64,000 nt of DNA from CAVYWD01 sp963772225 (GTDB lineage: Bacteria > Myxococcota > Myxococcia > Myxococcales > UBA5297). The notes under the pieces were generated by a model. The model searched no databases. It saw only the letters and a list, made by a program, of their open reading frames with translations, and was not told where the DNA came from. Shown here one piece after another: positions 40,498 through 49,900 of the stretch. The DNA is taken from NCBI GenBank assembly GCA_963772225.1, contig CAVYWD010000002.1:1178001-1242000 (forward strand), read 5' to 3'. The position numbers and the translations under genes were made by a program. The first letter of the stretch is position 1. Each line of letters starts with the position of its first letter.

Positions 40498-40956
40498 CGC
40501 CCTCCCAGGCGCCGACTACGGCTCTTTGGCCCTCTGCAAAGCACGGCGACTCACTACCGACGACGGCGCCCGTTATGGGCCGCTTTCAAGCGCCAAGGCC
40601 GATGTCGAACGGTGAATTGTTGCGATCTTCTAACGAATTCCGATTCGGTCGTCAACCTGGCACTCGAACGCTCGCCTCACTCCGAGAAGATTCGGGCAGG
40701 TGCCGTGAGCTGCACTTGGCGAAGCTCTCTCCCTTGCGCCGAGGACGCCGGCGCGGGAAACGCTCCCCGCTCCGAGTCGCCAACCCGGGAGCCGCGCGCC
40801 GCGGCGCGCTCACCCGCCTCGAGGTGTCCCCAAGGCCGGGCGACAATCCGCGCGCCATGAGCACGCCCCCGGCGCCCAAGCCGCCCAAGCCCGAATCCCC
40901 AGAGCCGGATCCGTCACCGAGGCGCTCCGGACCGACCCGTGGGCTTGCGGATTACC
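40498..40956. other. Upstream region of the RHS gene
   Basis: The part nearest the RHS start (about 40600-40650) is AT-richer than its surroundings and may hold the promoter. A 36-codon frame from the ATG at 40857 to 40967 (Pro-rich, ending 'GLADYLRP') lacks a clear ribosome-binding site and I do not call it. Nothing else is recognisable. Confidence 0.4.
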
Positions 40957-40959
40957 TGC

Positions 40960-41224
40960 GCCCTTGAGACCCGCGTTCGCCGCGAAGATTCCCAGGTACC
41001 GCACCGTGTGTCGCCTTGGCGGAGGAACGATCCAGCGTCGTGAAGGCCACGGCCGTCGTCCCGTCGTGCAACGGCCGGCGAAGCGAGAGCACGACTCGGC
41101 CGTCACCCGCTCGACTCAGGCCATCGAGCGAGAGCGGCGGCCGGAGCGCGTACCGCACCCGATGCTCCAGTCCCTCGCGGTCGCGCTCGTGGACGTGCGT
41201 GCCGGCCTGCAGCGAGTACCCTCC
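40960..41224 (-). pseudogene. IS91-type transposase remnant (C-terminal end)
   Basis: The minus strand codes GYSLQAGTHVHERDREGLE, then LSRAGDGRVVLSLRRPLHDG, and in another frame PPPRRHTVRYLGIFAANAGLK. These three blocks, in this order, match the C-terminal end of IS91-family (Y2) transposases, which close with a 'PPPR...RYHGVFAPNA' motif. The frame break lies near 41020. The catalytic tyrosine region upstream is missing, so this is a decayed relic. Confidence 0.75.
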
Positions 41225-41248
41225 AGGAGCGCCTCCACGAAGTCCGGG

Positions 41249-41569
41249 GTGGGAGGAGAAACGGCGACGGAGAAGGACTTCAACTTCCAGATCGTCGTCG
41301 AAGCGGGTACGTACGTCGTCTTCAGCTACTCGGACGATCCAGGCGACAACACGGTCGGGACGTTCACGCCGTCCGTCCGATGCATGCAGAAGCGTCGCGA
41401 AGCGCAGCACCGCGACCCGAGCCTTCGGAACACGCCCTTTCCATGCCATGGGCAGTCGAACGTGCTCGCCGACGTTCGTGTCGGCCCTGGCGAGACCGTA
41501 GCGAACGTCGACATCGAGGACTACTGCGCGCGCGACTGCCCCGCGCGACCGAGCGGGGCGCCCAAGTGA
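41249..41569 (+). pseudogene. C-terminal fragment of a secreted regulatory-like beta-sandwich protein
   Basis: The frame reads FNFQIVVEAGTYVVFSYSDD, 'GTFTPSVRCM' and 'VRVGPGETVANVDIEDYC', the pattern of carboxypeptidase-regulatory-like or Cna-B-like domains in secreted myxobacterial proteins. The sequence before about 41249 belongs to the IS91 remnant on the other strand, so only the end of the gene remains. Its TGA overlaps the GTG of the next frame. Assignment is tentative. Confidence 0.4.
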
Positions 41570-41892
41570 CCGCGGCTGAGGCGCGCTCGCCGGAGCGGCT
41601 GGCCCCGCTCGCCCTCGCGCTGTGCCTGGGGCTGGTCTGGATCGTCTGGGGCACCACCTACCTCGCCATCCGGGTGGCGGTGCGCAACCTGCCGCCGCTG
41701 CCAATGGCGGGCGCCCGCTTCCTCATCGCCGGCGGCCTGCTCGCGGGCTGCCTCGGGATCGCGCGCGAAGGCCAGCCGCAATCTTCGCGGATAGGCGAGC
41801 ACCCACTGCCGGGAGGCGAGCGCCGGACCTCGAGGTCGCGCGAGCCTCGGCGGCCGCGCGAGGCCGCCCCGCCCGCGCGCCGATCCAGATAG
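41566..41892 (+). pseudogene. EamA/DMT-type transporter, N-terminal fragment
   Basis: From the GTG at 41566 the frame codes the first two membrane helices of an EamA-family exporter: PLALALCLGLVWIVWGTTYL, then 'VRNLPPLPMAGARFLIAGGLLAG' in part. After about residue 72 the sequence becomes low-complexity and ends at 41892. Intact members have ten helices and about 300 residues, so four fifths of the gene are gone. Confidence 0.7.
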
Positions 41893-41893
41893 G

Positions 41894-43012
41894 ATGCCCC
41901 CGGCCGCGGGCTCCTCCGCCCGCGCGAGCGATGGAGCAGGCGTGGCGGACTTCCGGGCCCTGGGGCGCGCGGCCCTCTTGTGGCTGGTGCAGATCTTCTA
42001 CCCGGTGTGCCGGCCGGCGGCCATCGACCGCTCTGCCGTGCGAAGGGCGCTGGTCATCCGCATCGACACGCGGGTCGGCAACGTGCTGTTGACCACGCCG
42101 CTCGTGCGCGCGCTGCGCAAGGGCCTGGCGCCGGCGAAGGTCGACTTCCTGGTCGCCACCGGCAAGGAGGCGCTCGTCGAGGGGCTCGCCGACCGGGTGC
42201 TCACCTTCCATAAGAAGGACTTCTTCAAGGCGCCGTGGCGGTTTTTCCGGTTTCTGCGGGAGCTGCGCGCGGCGCGCTACGACGTGGTCGTCGAGGCGAG
42301 CCACTGGCACGCGCTCAGCTTCACCTCGCTCTGGCTCGCGCGCTGGACGCGAGCGCCGGTGCGCATCGGGCACGCGCGCGAGCTCGCCGAGCGCTTCCTC
42401 ACGAACCCGGTGCCCCACGACGCGGGAAACGTCCGCGACGTGCAGGCCAAGCTCGAGCTCCTCCAGCCGCTGGGCGTCGAGGGCGACGGCGAGGCGCTGG
42501 AGACGACGGTGGACATGAACCTGTCGCTCTCCGAGAAGGCGAAGCAAATCGCCGCGTCGGCCGGGCACGCGCCGCTCGTCGCCCTGAACCCCGGCTCACG
42601 CAAGGCCGACCACCGCTGGCCGGCGCGGGCCTTCGGCGAGCTCGCCCGTCGGCTGAAACAGGACTACGGGCTCGCGCCGCTGGTGCTCTGGGGCCCGGGC
42701 GAGGAGCCCGTCGCGCGGGAGGTGGCCCACGCCTCGGCCGGCGCGGCGCAACTCGCGCCGCCCACCGACCTGGCGCTGCTCGCCGCGGTCTTCCGGCGCA
42801 GCGCGCTGGTCGTCACCAACGACACCGGCCCCATGCACCTCGCCGTCGCCACCGGCGCCCCGGTCCTCGCGGTGCTCGTGACGGACGACGGCGCGCGGTG
42901 GTCGCACCAGGGTTCCTTCCACGGCGAGCCCGTCCGCGACGGAACGCCCGAGGAGATCGAGCGGGTGGCGCTCGCCGCCGCGCGGCTCCTCGCGCGCGCC
43001 GCCCGCGCGTGA
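41894..43012 (+). CDS. Glycosyltransferase family 9 (heptosyltransferase-like)
   Basis: The 372-residue product has the GT9 layout: an N-terminal Rossmann part beginning VIRIDTRVGNVLLTTPLVRAL, the central ALNPGSRKADHRWP motif, and the C-terminal VTNDTGPMHLAVATGAP motif that binds the ADP-sugar donor. Such enzymes add heptose or related sugars to the lipopolysaccharide core at the inner face of the inner membrane. The frame can start at 41894 or at the GTG at 41942; the second gives a more usual N-terminus. No other LPS gene adjoins, so the exact acceptor is unknown. Confidence 0.85.
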   Translation: MPPAAGSSARASDGAGVADFRALGRAALLWLVQIFYPVCRPAAIDRSAVRRALVIRIDTRVGNVLLTTPLVRALRKGLAPAKVDFLVATGKEALVEGLADRVLTFHKKDFFKAPWRFFRFLRELRAARYDVVVEASHWHALSFTSLWLARWTRAPVRIGHARELAERFLTNPVPHDAGNVRDVQAKLELLQPLGVEGDGEALETTVDMNLSLSEKAKQIAASAGHAPLVALNPGSRKADHRWPARAFGELARRLKQDYGLAPLVLWGPGEEPVAREVAHASAGAAQLAPPTDLALLAAVFRRSALVVTNDTGPMHLAVATGAPVLAVLVTDDGARWSHQGSFHGEPVRDGTPEEIERVALAAARLLARAARA

Positions 43013-43028
43013 GAGCGGGAACGGCCAG

Positions 43029-43616
43029 TCACCGCCGCATGCGCGCCCCGTTGACGCGGCGGAAAGCGAGCGCCGCCGCCGCGACCGCGAAGAGCGCGTA
43101 GCTCACCGCCAGCAGCGTGAGCTTCGCGGTCGTAACCTTCGCGCACGCGCGGAGCAGGACGTCCGGAGGCGTAGGCCAGAGCCCGAGGATCCCGAAGAAG
43201 AGAAGATTCTCCACCCAGTCGAGGAGGGCGAAGGCCACCGGCACCCAACCCAGCGCGCCGCCTCTCCCCCTTCGCCCCCTCCCCGCGAGCGGGGAGGGGG
43301 TTGGGGGGTGAGGTTCGTGGAGCAGCGCCCGGCCGAGCCACACCACGGCGACGGGGAACAGAAAGTCCACGGCGTTGAGCCAGGCGAAGAGCCGCCGGCC
43401 GCCCTCGCCGTAGGCCTCGAGCGCGCGCCGGTAGACCTGCGGGGAGGCCGCCCACAAGAAGTCCAGCTTGGGCGCGCCGCCGGAGAGCGCCGCGAGCCGG
43501 GCGCCGCCCGCGGTCAGGATGGCCGCGAGGGCCAGGAAAGCCGCCGTCGACGCCCAGAGGCTCTCGGCGAGCGCGGGGCGGCGAACGATGGGACTTGCGA
43601 TCGGGTCTAGGGCCAT
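43029..43616 (-). CDS. Four-helix membrane protein of unknown function
   Basis: The 195-residue product starts at the ATG at 43616 with GGAGG seven bases upstream; longer frames lack this site. Hydrophobic segments lie at about 18-40, 75-92, 120-150 and 158-185. A conserved-looking 'LLDWVENLLFFGILG' sits in the third. Between segments two and three is an insert 'HPPTPSPLAGRG' coded by a palindromic repeat. No family is recognised. It is divergent from the TetR gene 121 bases away, whose product may control it. Confidence 0.65.
   Translation of the reverse strand: MALDPIASPIVRRPALAESLWASTAAFLALAAILTAGGARLAALSGGAPKLDFLWAASPQVYRRALEAYGEGGRRLFAWLNAVDFLFPVAVVWLGRALLHEPHPPTPSPLAGRGRRGRGGALGWVPVAFALLDWVENLLFFGILGLWPTPPDVLLRACAKVTTAKLTLLAVSYALFAVAAAALAFRRVNGARMRR
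43275..43300. repeat. 12-bp perfect inverted repeat inserted in frame (REP-like)
   Basis: CCCCCTCCCCGC (43275-43286) and GCGGGGAGGGGG (43289-43300) pair with a 2-base loop. Palindromic units that translate as 'HPPTPSPLAGRG' are known as dispersed repeats in other proteobacteria. Here the unit lies in a coding sequence without breaking the frame. Confidence 0.75.
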
Positions 43617-43672
43617 GAGCCACCTCCGCTCGGGGCCACGCGGCTTGCGCGGCGGCCGGCAAGGTCGATAAT

Positions 43673-43701
43673 GCGAATGTTTCGTCGCGTTTCCAATTCG
43701 C
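43673..43701. promoter_or_regulatory. Possible TetR operator region
   Basis: The gap between the divergent membrane-protein and TetR genes contains GCGAAT (43673-43678) and ATTCGC (43696-43701) as an inverted pair, and two CGCGTTTC direct repeats. It is the least GC-rich part of the gap. A TetR operator is plausible but not shown. Confidence 0.3.
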
Positions 43702-43737
43702 GTTTCAAAAAGGCGCGCCCGCGCCCTGGAGGATGAA

Positions 43738-44427
43738 GTGGCCCGAGGAACCAAGGTCCCGCTCACACAGCGGAAAGCGCCGCGGCAGGCCCGCTCGCAG
43801 ACGATGGTGGCGGACCTGCTCGAGGCCGCGGCTCGCGTTCTGGCGCAAGGCGGCGCGGCGCGCTTCACCGCCGCCCGGGTGGCGCAGGCGGCCGGCGCGA
43901 GCGTGGGCTCGCTCTACCAGTACTTCCCCAACAAGGAGGCCATGCTCTTCCGGCTGCAGCAGCAGGAGTGGAACGCCACGCTGGAGAGCCTGGCCGTCAT
44001 CCTGGCCGACGGCGCGGCGCCGGCGCGGCAGCGGCTCCACCGGGCGGTCCGCGCGTTCTTCCGGAGCGAAGGCGAGGAGGCGGGGCTGCGCCGGGCGCTC
44101 GACGAGGCCGGCGCGCTGATCCGCGGCACGCCTCAGGCGCGGGCGCACGAGCGAAAGGTCCGAGCGCGGCTGCAGTCGTTCTTCCGGGAGCTCGCCTCGA
44201 CCTCTTCCCAGGCGGACCCCGACTTCGCCGCCCAGTTCGTCATGACGGTCGTGGCCGCCGTGGCGGACCGGGTCAGCTGCGAGGCAAAGGACCCGGCGGA
44301 GGAGGCGCGCTGGGCCGACGCGACGTTCGAGATGATCGCCGCCTACCTCGACCGCCTCGGACCAGGCACATCGGCGCGGAGGACGCGGCGAAAGAGCCGC
44401 CGGGCGCGAGACGACTCCGACCCTTAA
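43738..44427 (+). CDS. TetR family transcriptional regulator
   Basis: The 229-residue protein has a typical N-terminal TetR helix-turn-helix (about 20-70: LLEAAARVLAQGGAARFTAARVAQAAGASVGSLYQYFPNKE in part), followed by an all-helical ligand-binding domain to about 205 and a basic tail. The GTG at 43738 is preceded by GGAGG. The gene's stop overlaps the stop of the POT transporter gene (TTAA at 44424-44427), so the two converge. Likely targets are its own gene and the divergent membrane protein. The ligand is unknown. Confidence 0.9.
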   Translation: MARGTKVPLTQRKAPRQARSQTMVADLLEAAARVLAQGGAARFTAARVAQAAGASVGSLYQYFPNKEAMLFRLQQQEWNATLESLAVILADGAAPARQRLHRAVRAFFRSEGEEAGLRRALDEAGALIRGTPQARAHERKVRARLQSFFRELASTSSQADPDFAAQFVMTVVAAVADRVSCEAKDPAEEARWADATFEMIAAYLDRLGPGTSARRTRRKSRRARDDSDP

Positions 44428-45980
44428 GCCTTGACGCTCGAGGTGAGCCTCTTGAGCAGCGGCACGAAGAGCAGCATCACGGCCGCCGCGGCGAAGCTCA
44501 TGACCACGAAGATGGAATAGAAGCCGTGGTTGGTCTCGCTCACCCGCTGGATGGTTCCGCCCAGGCCCGCGGCCGGCGAGGGCCGCACCTCGCCCGGCGT
44601 CGGCGTGTAGGCGGCGAGCCAGCCGGCGAGCTTGTTCGCCGCCGCGTTGGCCAGGTACCAGGCGCCCATGAGCAGCGCCGCGAAACGGGCCGGCGCCACC
44701 TTGCTCACGTAGGAGAGCCCCACCGGCGACAGGCAGAGCTCGCCCAGCGTGTGGAAGAGGTAGGCGGCCGTGAGCCACAGCGGGCTCACCAGGACCCCGC
44801 CGTCGGCGCGGCGCCCTCCGGCCATCATGAAGAGAAAGCCCACCCCGAGCAGCGCCAGACCCACGACCATCTTGAGCGCCGTCGACGGCTCCCAGCCGCG
44901 CTTGCCCAGGCCGACCCACATCGCCGCGAAGACGGGCGCGAACGCGATGATCGCCGCCGGGTTCACCATCTGGAACCAGCTCGCCGGGAGGCGGCTCCCG
45001 AAGAACACGAGGTCGGTGTTCTTGTCCGCGAACAGGTTCATCGAGGTGCCCGCCTGCTCGTACGCGGCCCAGAAGAAGACGACGAAGAACACGACGATGA
45101 AGAGCGCCAACACGCGCTTGCGCTCGTCGCCGCGCGTGCCCAGCAGCGCGACGCCGAGGACGGCCCCGACCGTCGCGCCCATGGCGATGGTCAGCACGTC
45201 GAGCCCCCCGACCAGCGCCGGCAGGAGCGCGCCCAACAGGGCCCCGACCGCGGCGTCGAGGAGAATGCGCCGGTCGGGTGCAGCGCCCGGCGCGGCGCCT
45301 TTGTGAGCTTCGGCGCGGGCTGCGGGGGCAAGGCCGATGCCCGGCAGATACTGGTCGCGCCAGAAGACGTTGACGGCGAGCCCCGCGAGCATTCCGACGC
45401 CGGCCGCGGCGAAGCCCCAGTGCCAACCGAAGTGCTTGCTCTCGCCCAGATACCCGCAGACGAACGGGCCCAAGAAGGCCCCGACGTTCACGCCCATGTA
45501 GAAGATGGTGAACCCGGAGTCGCGGCGCGGGTCGCCGGGCCGATAGATCTGCCCCACCATCGTGGAGGCATTGGCCTTGAAAAGCCCGGTGCCGACGATG
45601 ATGAGCCCCAGGCCGACGTAGAACATCGTCATTCCCGGGAAGGCCAGCGCGAAGTGGCCCAGCGAGATGACGATGCCGCCCAGCACCAGCGCGGCCCGCG
45701 TGCCGATGAAGCGATCTGCCAGGTACCCGCCGGCGAGCGGCGTCAGGTACACGAGCATGGTGTACGTGCCGTACAGCCCGGCCGCCCGCGCCGTGTCCCA
45801 GTGGAGCGCGTTCACCAGGTAGAGCACCAGGATGGCCCGCATGCCGTAGTACGAGAAGCGCTCCCACATCTCCACGACCGAGAGCAGGCCGAGCCCGGCG
45901 GGGTGGCCGAAGAGCGACCGGTCGTCGAGCACCGCGGGCCGCTCCGCTTCGCCCGGCGGGACGGCGACCTCCGCGCTCAT
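44424..45980 (-). CDS. POT/PTR family proton-dependent oligopeptide transporter
   Basis: The 518-residue protein has the POT hallmarks: EMWERFSYYGMRAIL in helix 1 (the ExxERFxYY proton-coupling motif), 'GGYLADRFIGTR' after helix 2, 'GTGLFKANASTMVGQIY' near helix 4, and about 13-14 hydrophobic segments. It imports di- and tripeptides with protons across the inner membrane. Length and motifs are normal. The ATG at 45980 keeps the usual short N-terminal tail. It is monocistronic and converges with the TetR gene. Confidence 0.92.
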   Translation of the reverse strand: MSAEVAVPPGEAERPAVLDDRSLFGHPAGLGLLSVVEMWERFSYYGMRAILVLYLVNALHWDTARAAGLYGTYTMLVYLTPLAGGYLADRFIGTRAALVLGGIVISLGHFALAFPGMTMFYVGLGLIIVGTGLFKANASTMVGQIYRPGDPRRDSGFTIFYMGVNVGAFLGPFVCGYLGESKHFGWHWGFAAAGVGMLAGLAVNVFWRDQYLPGIGLAPAARAEAHKGAAPGAAPDRRILLDAAVGALLGALLPALVGGLDVLTIAMGATVGAVLGVALLGTRGDERKRVLALFIVVFFVVFFWAAYEQAGTSMNLFADKNTDLVFFGSRLPASWFQMVNPAAIIAFAPVFAAMWVGLGKRGWEPSTALKMVVGLALLGVGFLFMMAGGRRADGGVLVSPLWLTAAYLFHTLGELCLSPVGLSYVSKVAPARFAALLMGAWYLANAAANKLAGWLAAYTPTPGEVRPSPAAGLGGTIQRVSETNHGFYSIFVVMSFAAAAVMLLFVPLLKRLTSSVKA

Positions 45981-46220
45981 GGCGCCCTCGCGGCGGCGAA
46001 GTGCGAGAGCGCAAGAGTCCGATAAAGGGCGCGCGAACCAAGGGTCATGCGGGGCTCCGGAGCGGCGTCAAAAGGCCTGCACGATACACGCGCTCGGCGC
46101 GAAGCTCGCGCCGTTTCGCGAGGCCGGCCTGCAGCCGAGGGCGCTCTCGGCCGTGAGCCTGCCTTTTGTGAGGTGGTAGCATCGGGTCCCTTTTCAAGCT
46201 GCCCGGAGGTCCTCCCGCCG

Positions 46221-46652
46221 ATGCCTTCCCCTCTCGCCGCCGCGAGCGCCCCCGAGCACGTCCTCTTCGAAGGCCGCCCGGCGGCGCTCGACTCGGTTGG
46301 CCGGTGGCTCCTCGCCATTCTCACGCTGGGCCTCGCCGCGCTCTACTTCTGGCTCGGCGCTGCGGGGCACCGCTTCAAGATCACGAACCAGCGGCTCGTC
46401 TTGAAGACCGGCGTCCTGAGCGTCAAGACCGATTTCGTCGAGCTCTACCGGGTCACCGACCTGGACGTCGACGAGCCGCTTTTCGAGCGCCTGCTCGGCT
46501 ATGGGCGGCTGGTCATCGCCTCGTCGGACCGCACGGACCCCGCCGTCGTGCTGCGCGGCATCCACCACCCCGAGGCGCTCGCCAATCAGCTCCGCGTCTG
46601 CATCGAAGAGCAGAAGCGAGCGCGCAGCGTCACCACCCTCGCCCAGGCGTAG
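46221..46652 (+). CDS. PH-domain (bPH_2) membrane protein
   Basis: The 143-residue product starts at the ATG at 46221, after CGGAGG. One hydrophobic segment (about 32-52, WLLAILTLGLAALYFWLG) is followed by a bacterial pleckstrin-homology domain: 'HRFKITNQRLVLKTGVLSVKTDF', 'ELYRVTDLDV' and 'SSDRTDPAVVLRGI'. Such YdbS/YdbT-like proteins sit on the inner membrane; their role is poorly known. A longer upstream frame has no ribosome-binding site. Confidence 0.8.
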   Translation: MPSPLAAASAPEHVLFEGRPAALDSVGRWLLAILTLGLAALYFWLGAAGHRFKITNQRLVLKTGVLSVKTDFVELYRVTDLDVDEPLFERLLGYGRLVIASSDRTDPAVVLRGIHHPEALANQLRVCIEEQKRARSVTTLAQA

Positions 46653-46965
46653 GGGCGGTCGCTGAAGGCGCGGCCTTGTCGTGTGCCGATGAGGCGGCAA
46701 GCGGCGGCGTGAGCGTGGAACGTCCTGCGTTGGCGGCCGATTCGAGGCTCGGCGCGTGCGGGGGAGATTGGGCCAGGGCAGGGAAGGACAGGGACAGCCG
46801 GGATCGGGACCGGGATCGTTTGCGGGAACGGGGACGCGTACGGGTACGTCCCACGGGTTCGGGGGGGGGCGAAGGGCACGCCTTGGCTCTCCGGTCTCGC
46901 CCCGTGCGGCCGTGCGACGTACCCCGCGCCCGTCCAGATCGAAGCGCGCTCGCCTTGGGCGGCCG
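46653..46965. other. GGGAC-rich low-complexity intergenic stretch
   Basis: The gap between the PH gene and the phosphorylase gene contains many near-repeats of GGGA(C/T)N (about 46765-46870) with a G8 run at about 46862. The frame that crosses it from the minus strand is a Pro/Val read-through of the repeats, not a gene. A clear terminator is not seen. Confidence 0.5.
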
Positions 46966-49900
46966 TCACGCGCGCAAGCGAGCGGCGACGACCGTCACCT
47001 CGATGCGCGTGACCTCGCCCGATCGCGCGAAGACCGCCTGGGTCGCCTCGGCGTCGAGTCGAGACCCCGCCGCGGCGCGCGCGGGCCCGCTCGCAAAGTG
47101 GACGACGGCCACCTCCTCCGCTCCGCCCAGCCGGTAGATCACCGGCACCCCGCACAGCGTGAAGCCGAGCTCGCCGGCCGCGAGCTCGATGGCCGTGGAC
47201 CTGCCCTGCACGTCGAAGAGCTCCCAGGTCGAAGGCGTCCCGAGGAGCTCGCGGCGGCTCAGCAGCGCCGGGCGGAGCTCGAGGCAGCCCTGCGAGACGG
47301 CCACGCCGAGCTCTCCCAGGCGCGCGAGGAGCTCCTCCTTCACCTGGCCCGTCATGCCCGGCTGCTGGGCCCCGGCGTGCTTGGGCGTGTGGGAATATGG
47401 CTCGAACGGGAACGCGCCGAACTCGCGCGCCGTCTTGTTGAAGCCCAGGCCGGCGCGGACGCGCTCGTACATCCGGGCCAGCCGCTCCACGGCCTCGGGC
47501 GGCGAGCCGTCGGCGCGGGCGCCGCGGTGGGCTTCCTGGACCGCGAGCAGGAGCTTTCCGACCATGTGCCAGTAGATGCACCCGAGCCCCTCGTACCCGT
47601 ACATAGCGCCGGAGCGGCCGGTGAAGCGCGCGAGGTCGAACACCCGCTCGAAGGCGGTCGCCGCGCTCTCGGCGAGCTGCCCTGCCATGGGCGCGAGCGG
47701 GCCGCCCTGGGCGAGCCGCTCCACGGCCGCGCGCGCGTCCGCGGGGCTGTGCAGCGCGCCGTCGAAGCGCACTGCGCCGAAGGCGTCGCGGGCGACGAGG
47801 CTGGGCTCCCCCGCCTCCAAGAGCGCGGAGAAGAGCGGGCTGGCCTCCACTTCTTCTGGCGGGACGACGTTCTTGGCCAAGAACCCGGGGAGCGCCCGGT
47901 CTGGGTAGAGCATGAAGCTGCGCTGGTCCTCCCGGTAGAGCCGGCTCGCGAAGAGCGCCTCGAGGACCGCGAGCGACTCGCCGGCGCCCAGGAGGCCGCA
48001 GCTCAGCGCCGCGACCTGCCCCTCGAGCATCTCGTCGAGCCGGGCGATCGACGCCCGAGGCGCGGGCCCCGGCGTCAGCTCGAGCAGGTTGTAGGCGTGG
48101 TAGAGGCCGTCGGGCCGGCGGTTCGCCCGGATACTGTGGTCGACGAAGCGCAGCGCGCGCCCGAAGAGCTCCATCGCCTCCCCGAGCTCCAGCGGCCCGC
48201 CCGGCGTGAGGCCCTCGGCGGAGAGGGCCGCCCGGTAGGTCTCGAAGGCGCGCTGAAGGGCGTCGAGCAGTGAGCGGCGCGCCTCGTCGCTGGCCGGGCC
48301 CGCGAGCGCTCCCTCGTGGTCGCGCAGCGCGCCGCCCACGTCCGCGAGCCAGCGCTGCACCTCCCGAGCGACGGGCGCCGACCGCACTTGCGCGCTCGCG
48401 AAGAGCTCCGCGAGAACTTGAAGGTGCCGCCGCAGGGCGCAGAGCGTGACCACCGAGAGCCCGCGTCCGGCGAGCGCGTTGTTGGCGTCGTTCCACTCCG
48501 GGCGCTGGGTGTTCATCCGAGATCCCGCCGTCGAGCACCAGGTTGCAGAGCTTGGCGAGCAGCGGCACCAGGAGCTTCTCGGCGAGCGCCGCCCGGACCA
48601 GCGCGCCGCGCGCGTCGCGCAGGAGCTTGCCGTCGGTCCCCAGCGACTCCGAGCGCCGCCGCAGCAACCGGTCGCGGGCGGCGTCGAAGTCGATGCTGGC
48701 CGAAGGGTTCGCGGCGATCTCCCGGTAGCTCTTCAACCGGTACGGCACGTCGGCGTAGCAGAACCAGGGCTCGCAAAGCATCGAGGCGAGGCGCCCGGGG
48801 TGGCACCGCATCGACGCCTCGAGCAGGCGCGTGAGGTAGACGATTTGGTGGTCGCCCCAGTACCCGATGGCGCTCCAGGGCTCGTCCGGCTCCGGCACCT
48901 CCCACTCGAAGCTCTCCCGGGTGACGCGGTACGGGTTGAACCCGTCGGCGGTGGAGGCGTTCGCGAAGCGCGCGACGAAGCTTTCCAAGAACTCCGGGAA
49001 GCTCGCGCCCAGGGCCTCCCAGTTCTGAAACAGGTCGCGCCAGTTGCCCTGGTAGTCGAGCGCCGGCGAGCCGTCGGGCCTGCGGGTGCGGATGGAGAAC
49101 GCGTTCCAGGGGCGGCTCGGGTCGCCGTGGCGCCGGCTGTAGGTGAGGGGCAGGTACTCCAGCGCGTGGCGCGCGAGGTCTAAGTCGCCCTGGGCCCTCG
49201 CCCACTCCAAAAACGCCGAGAGCGCCGCCTGCCCGGAGCGCGCGGAGAGCTCGCGGCCCCAGCGATCGCTCGCTGCGCGATCGCGCGCCCGGAGGAACTC
49301 GCGGAAGTCGGCCCAGCTCACCTCGTGGTTGGAGGCGAAGGTGCCGCCGCGCATGGCGTTGAAGAGCGCGTTCGAGAAGTGGTGCGCGTTCGAGAGCGGG
49401 TCGGCGGTCCGCTGCAGGCCGTCGGCGCCGGCGACCCTGCGCCTCAGGCTCTCGCGCGCTCGCGCGAGGTCGGCCGCGATCCGCTCGCGGGCGCCGCCCG
49501 CGAGGAGCATCGCCCGCAGCGCCTCGACCTGGACGTGGCCGAGACTCACGTCGGCGACCAGGTCCCAGCTGCGCGCTTCGCCGGGCGCGAGCTCGAGGCT
49601 CGCGAAGGCGAGGTAGGCCGCCCGCCGGCCCTTGAGCTCCGGCTGGGCCACCAGTGGCTCGCCGCGGCGAAAGGCCGTCAGCGCGTCGGCGGACAGGAGC
49701 ACGGCCGAGGGCGAAAGGCCCACGAGGTAGACCACCGTCGCCTCGAGCGACTCCGCCGGCCGCGGCTGGTCCACGATCAGGGACTGCAGCGCGACGATGC
49801 CCATGGTCGTCCGGGCGTCGACCTCGGCCCGCGTGTAGGCGTTCACCAGGCAGCTGGCGCGCTGCTGCTGCGCCATGGTGGCCCCGGCGGGCATGAGATT

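Noticed and set aside
40147..40860. Plus-strand frame of 237 codons over the RHS start
   Set aside because: No ribosome-binding site or family; it is antisense to the RHS signal peptide and runs into non-coding DNA.
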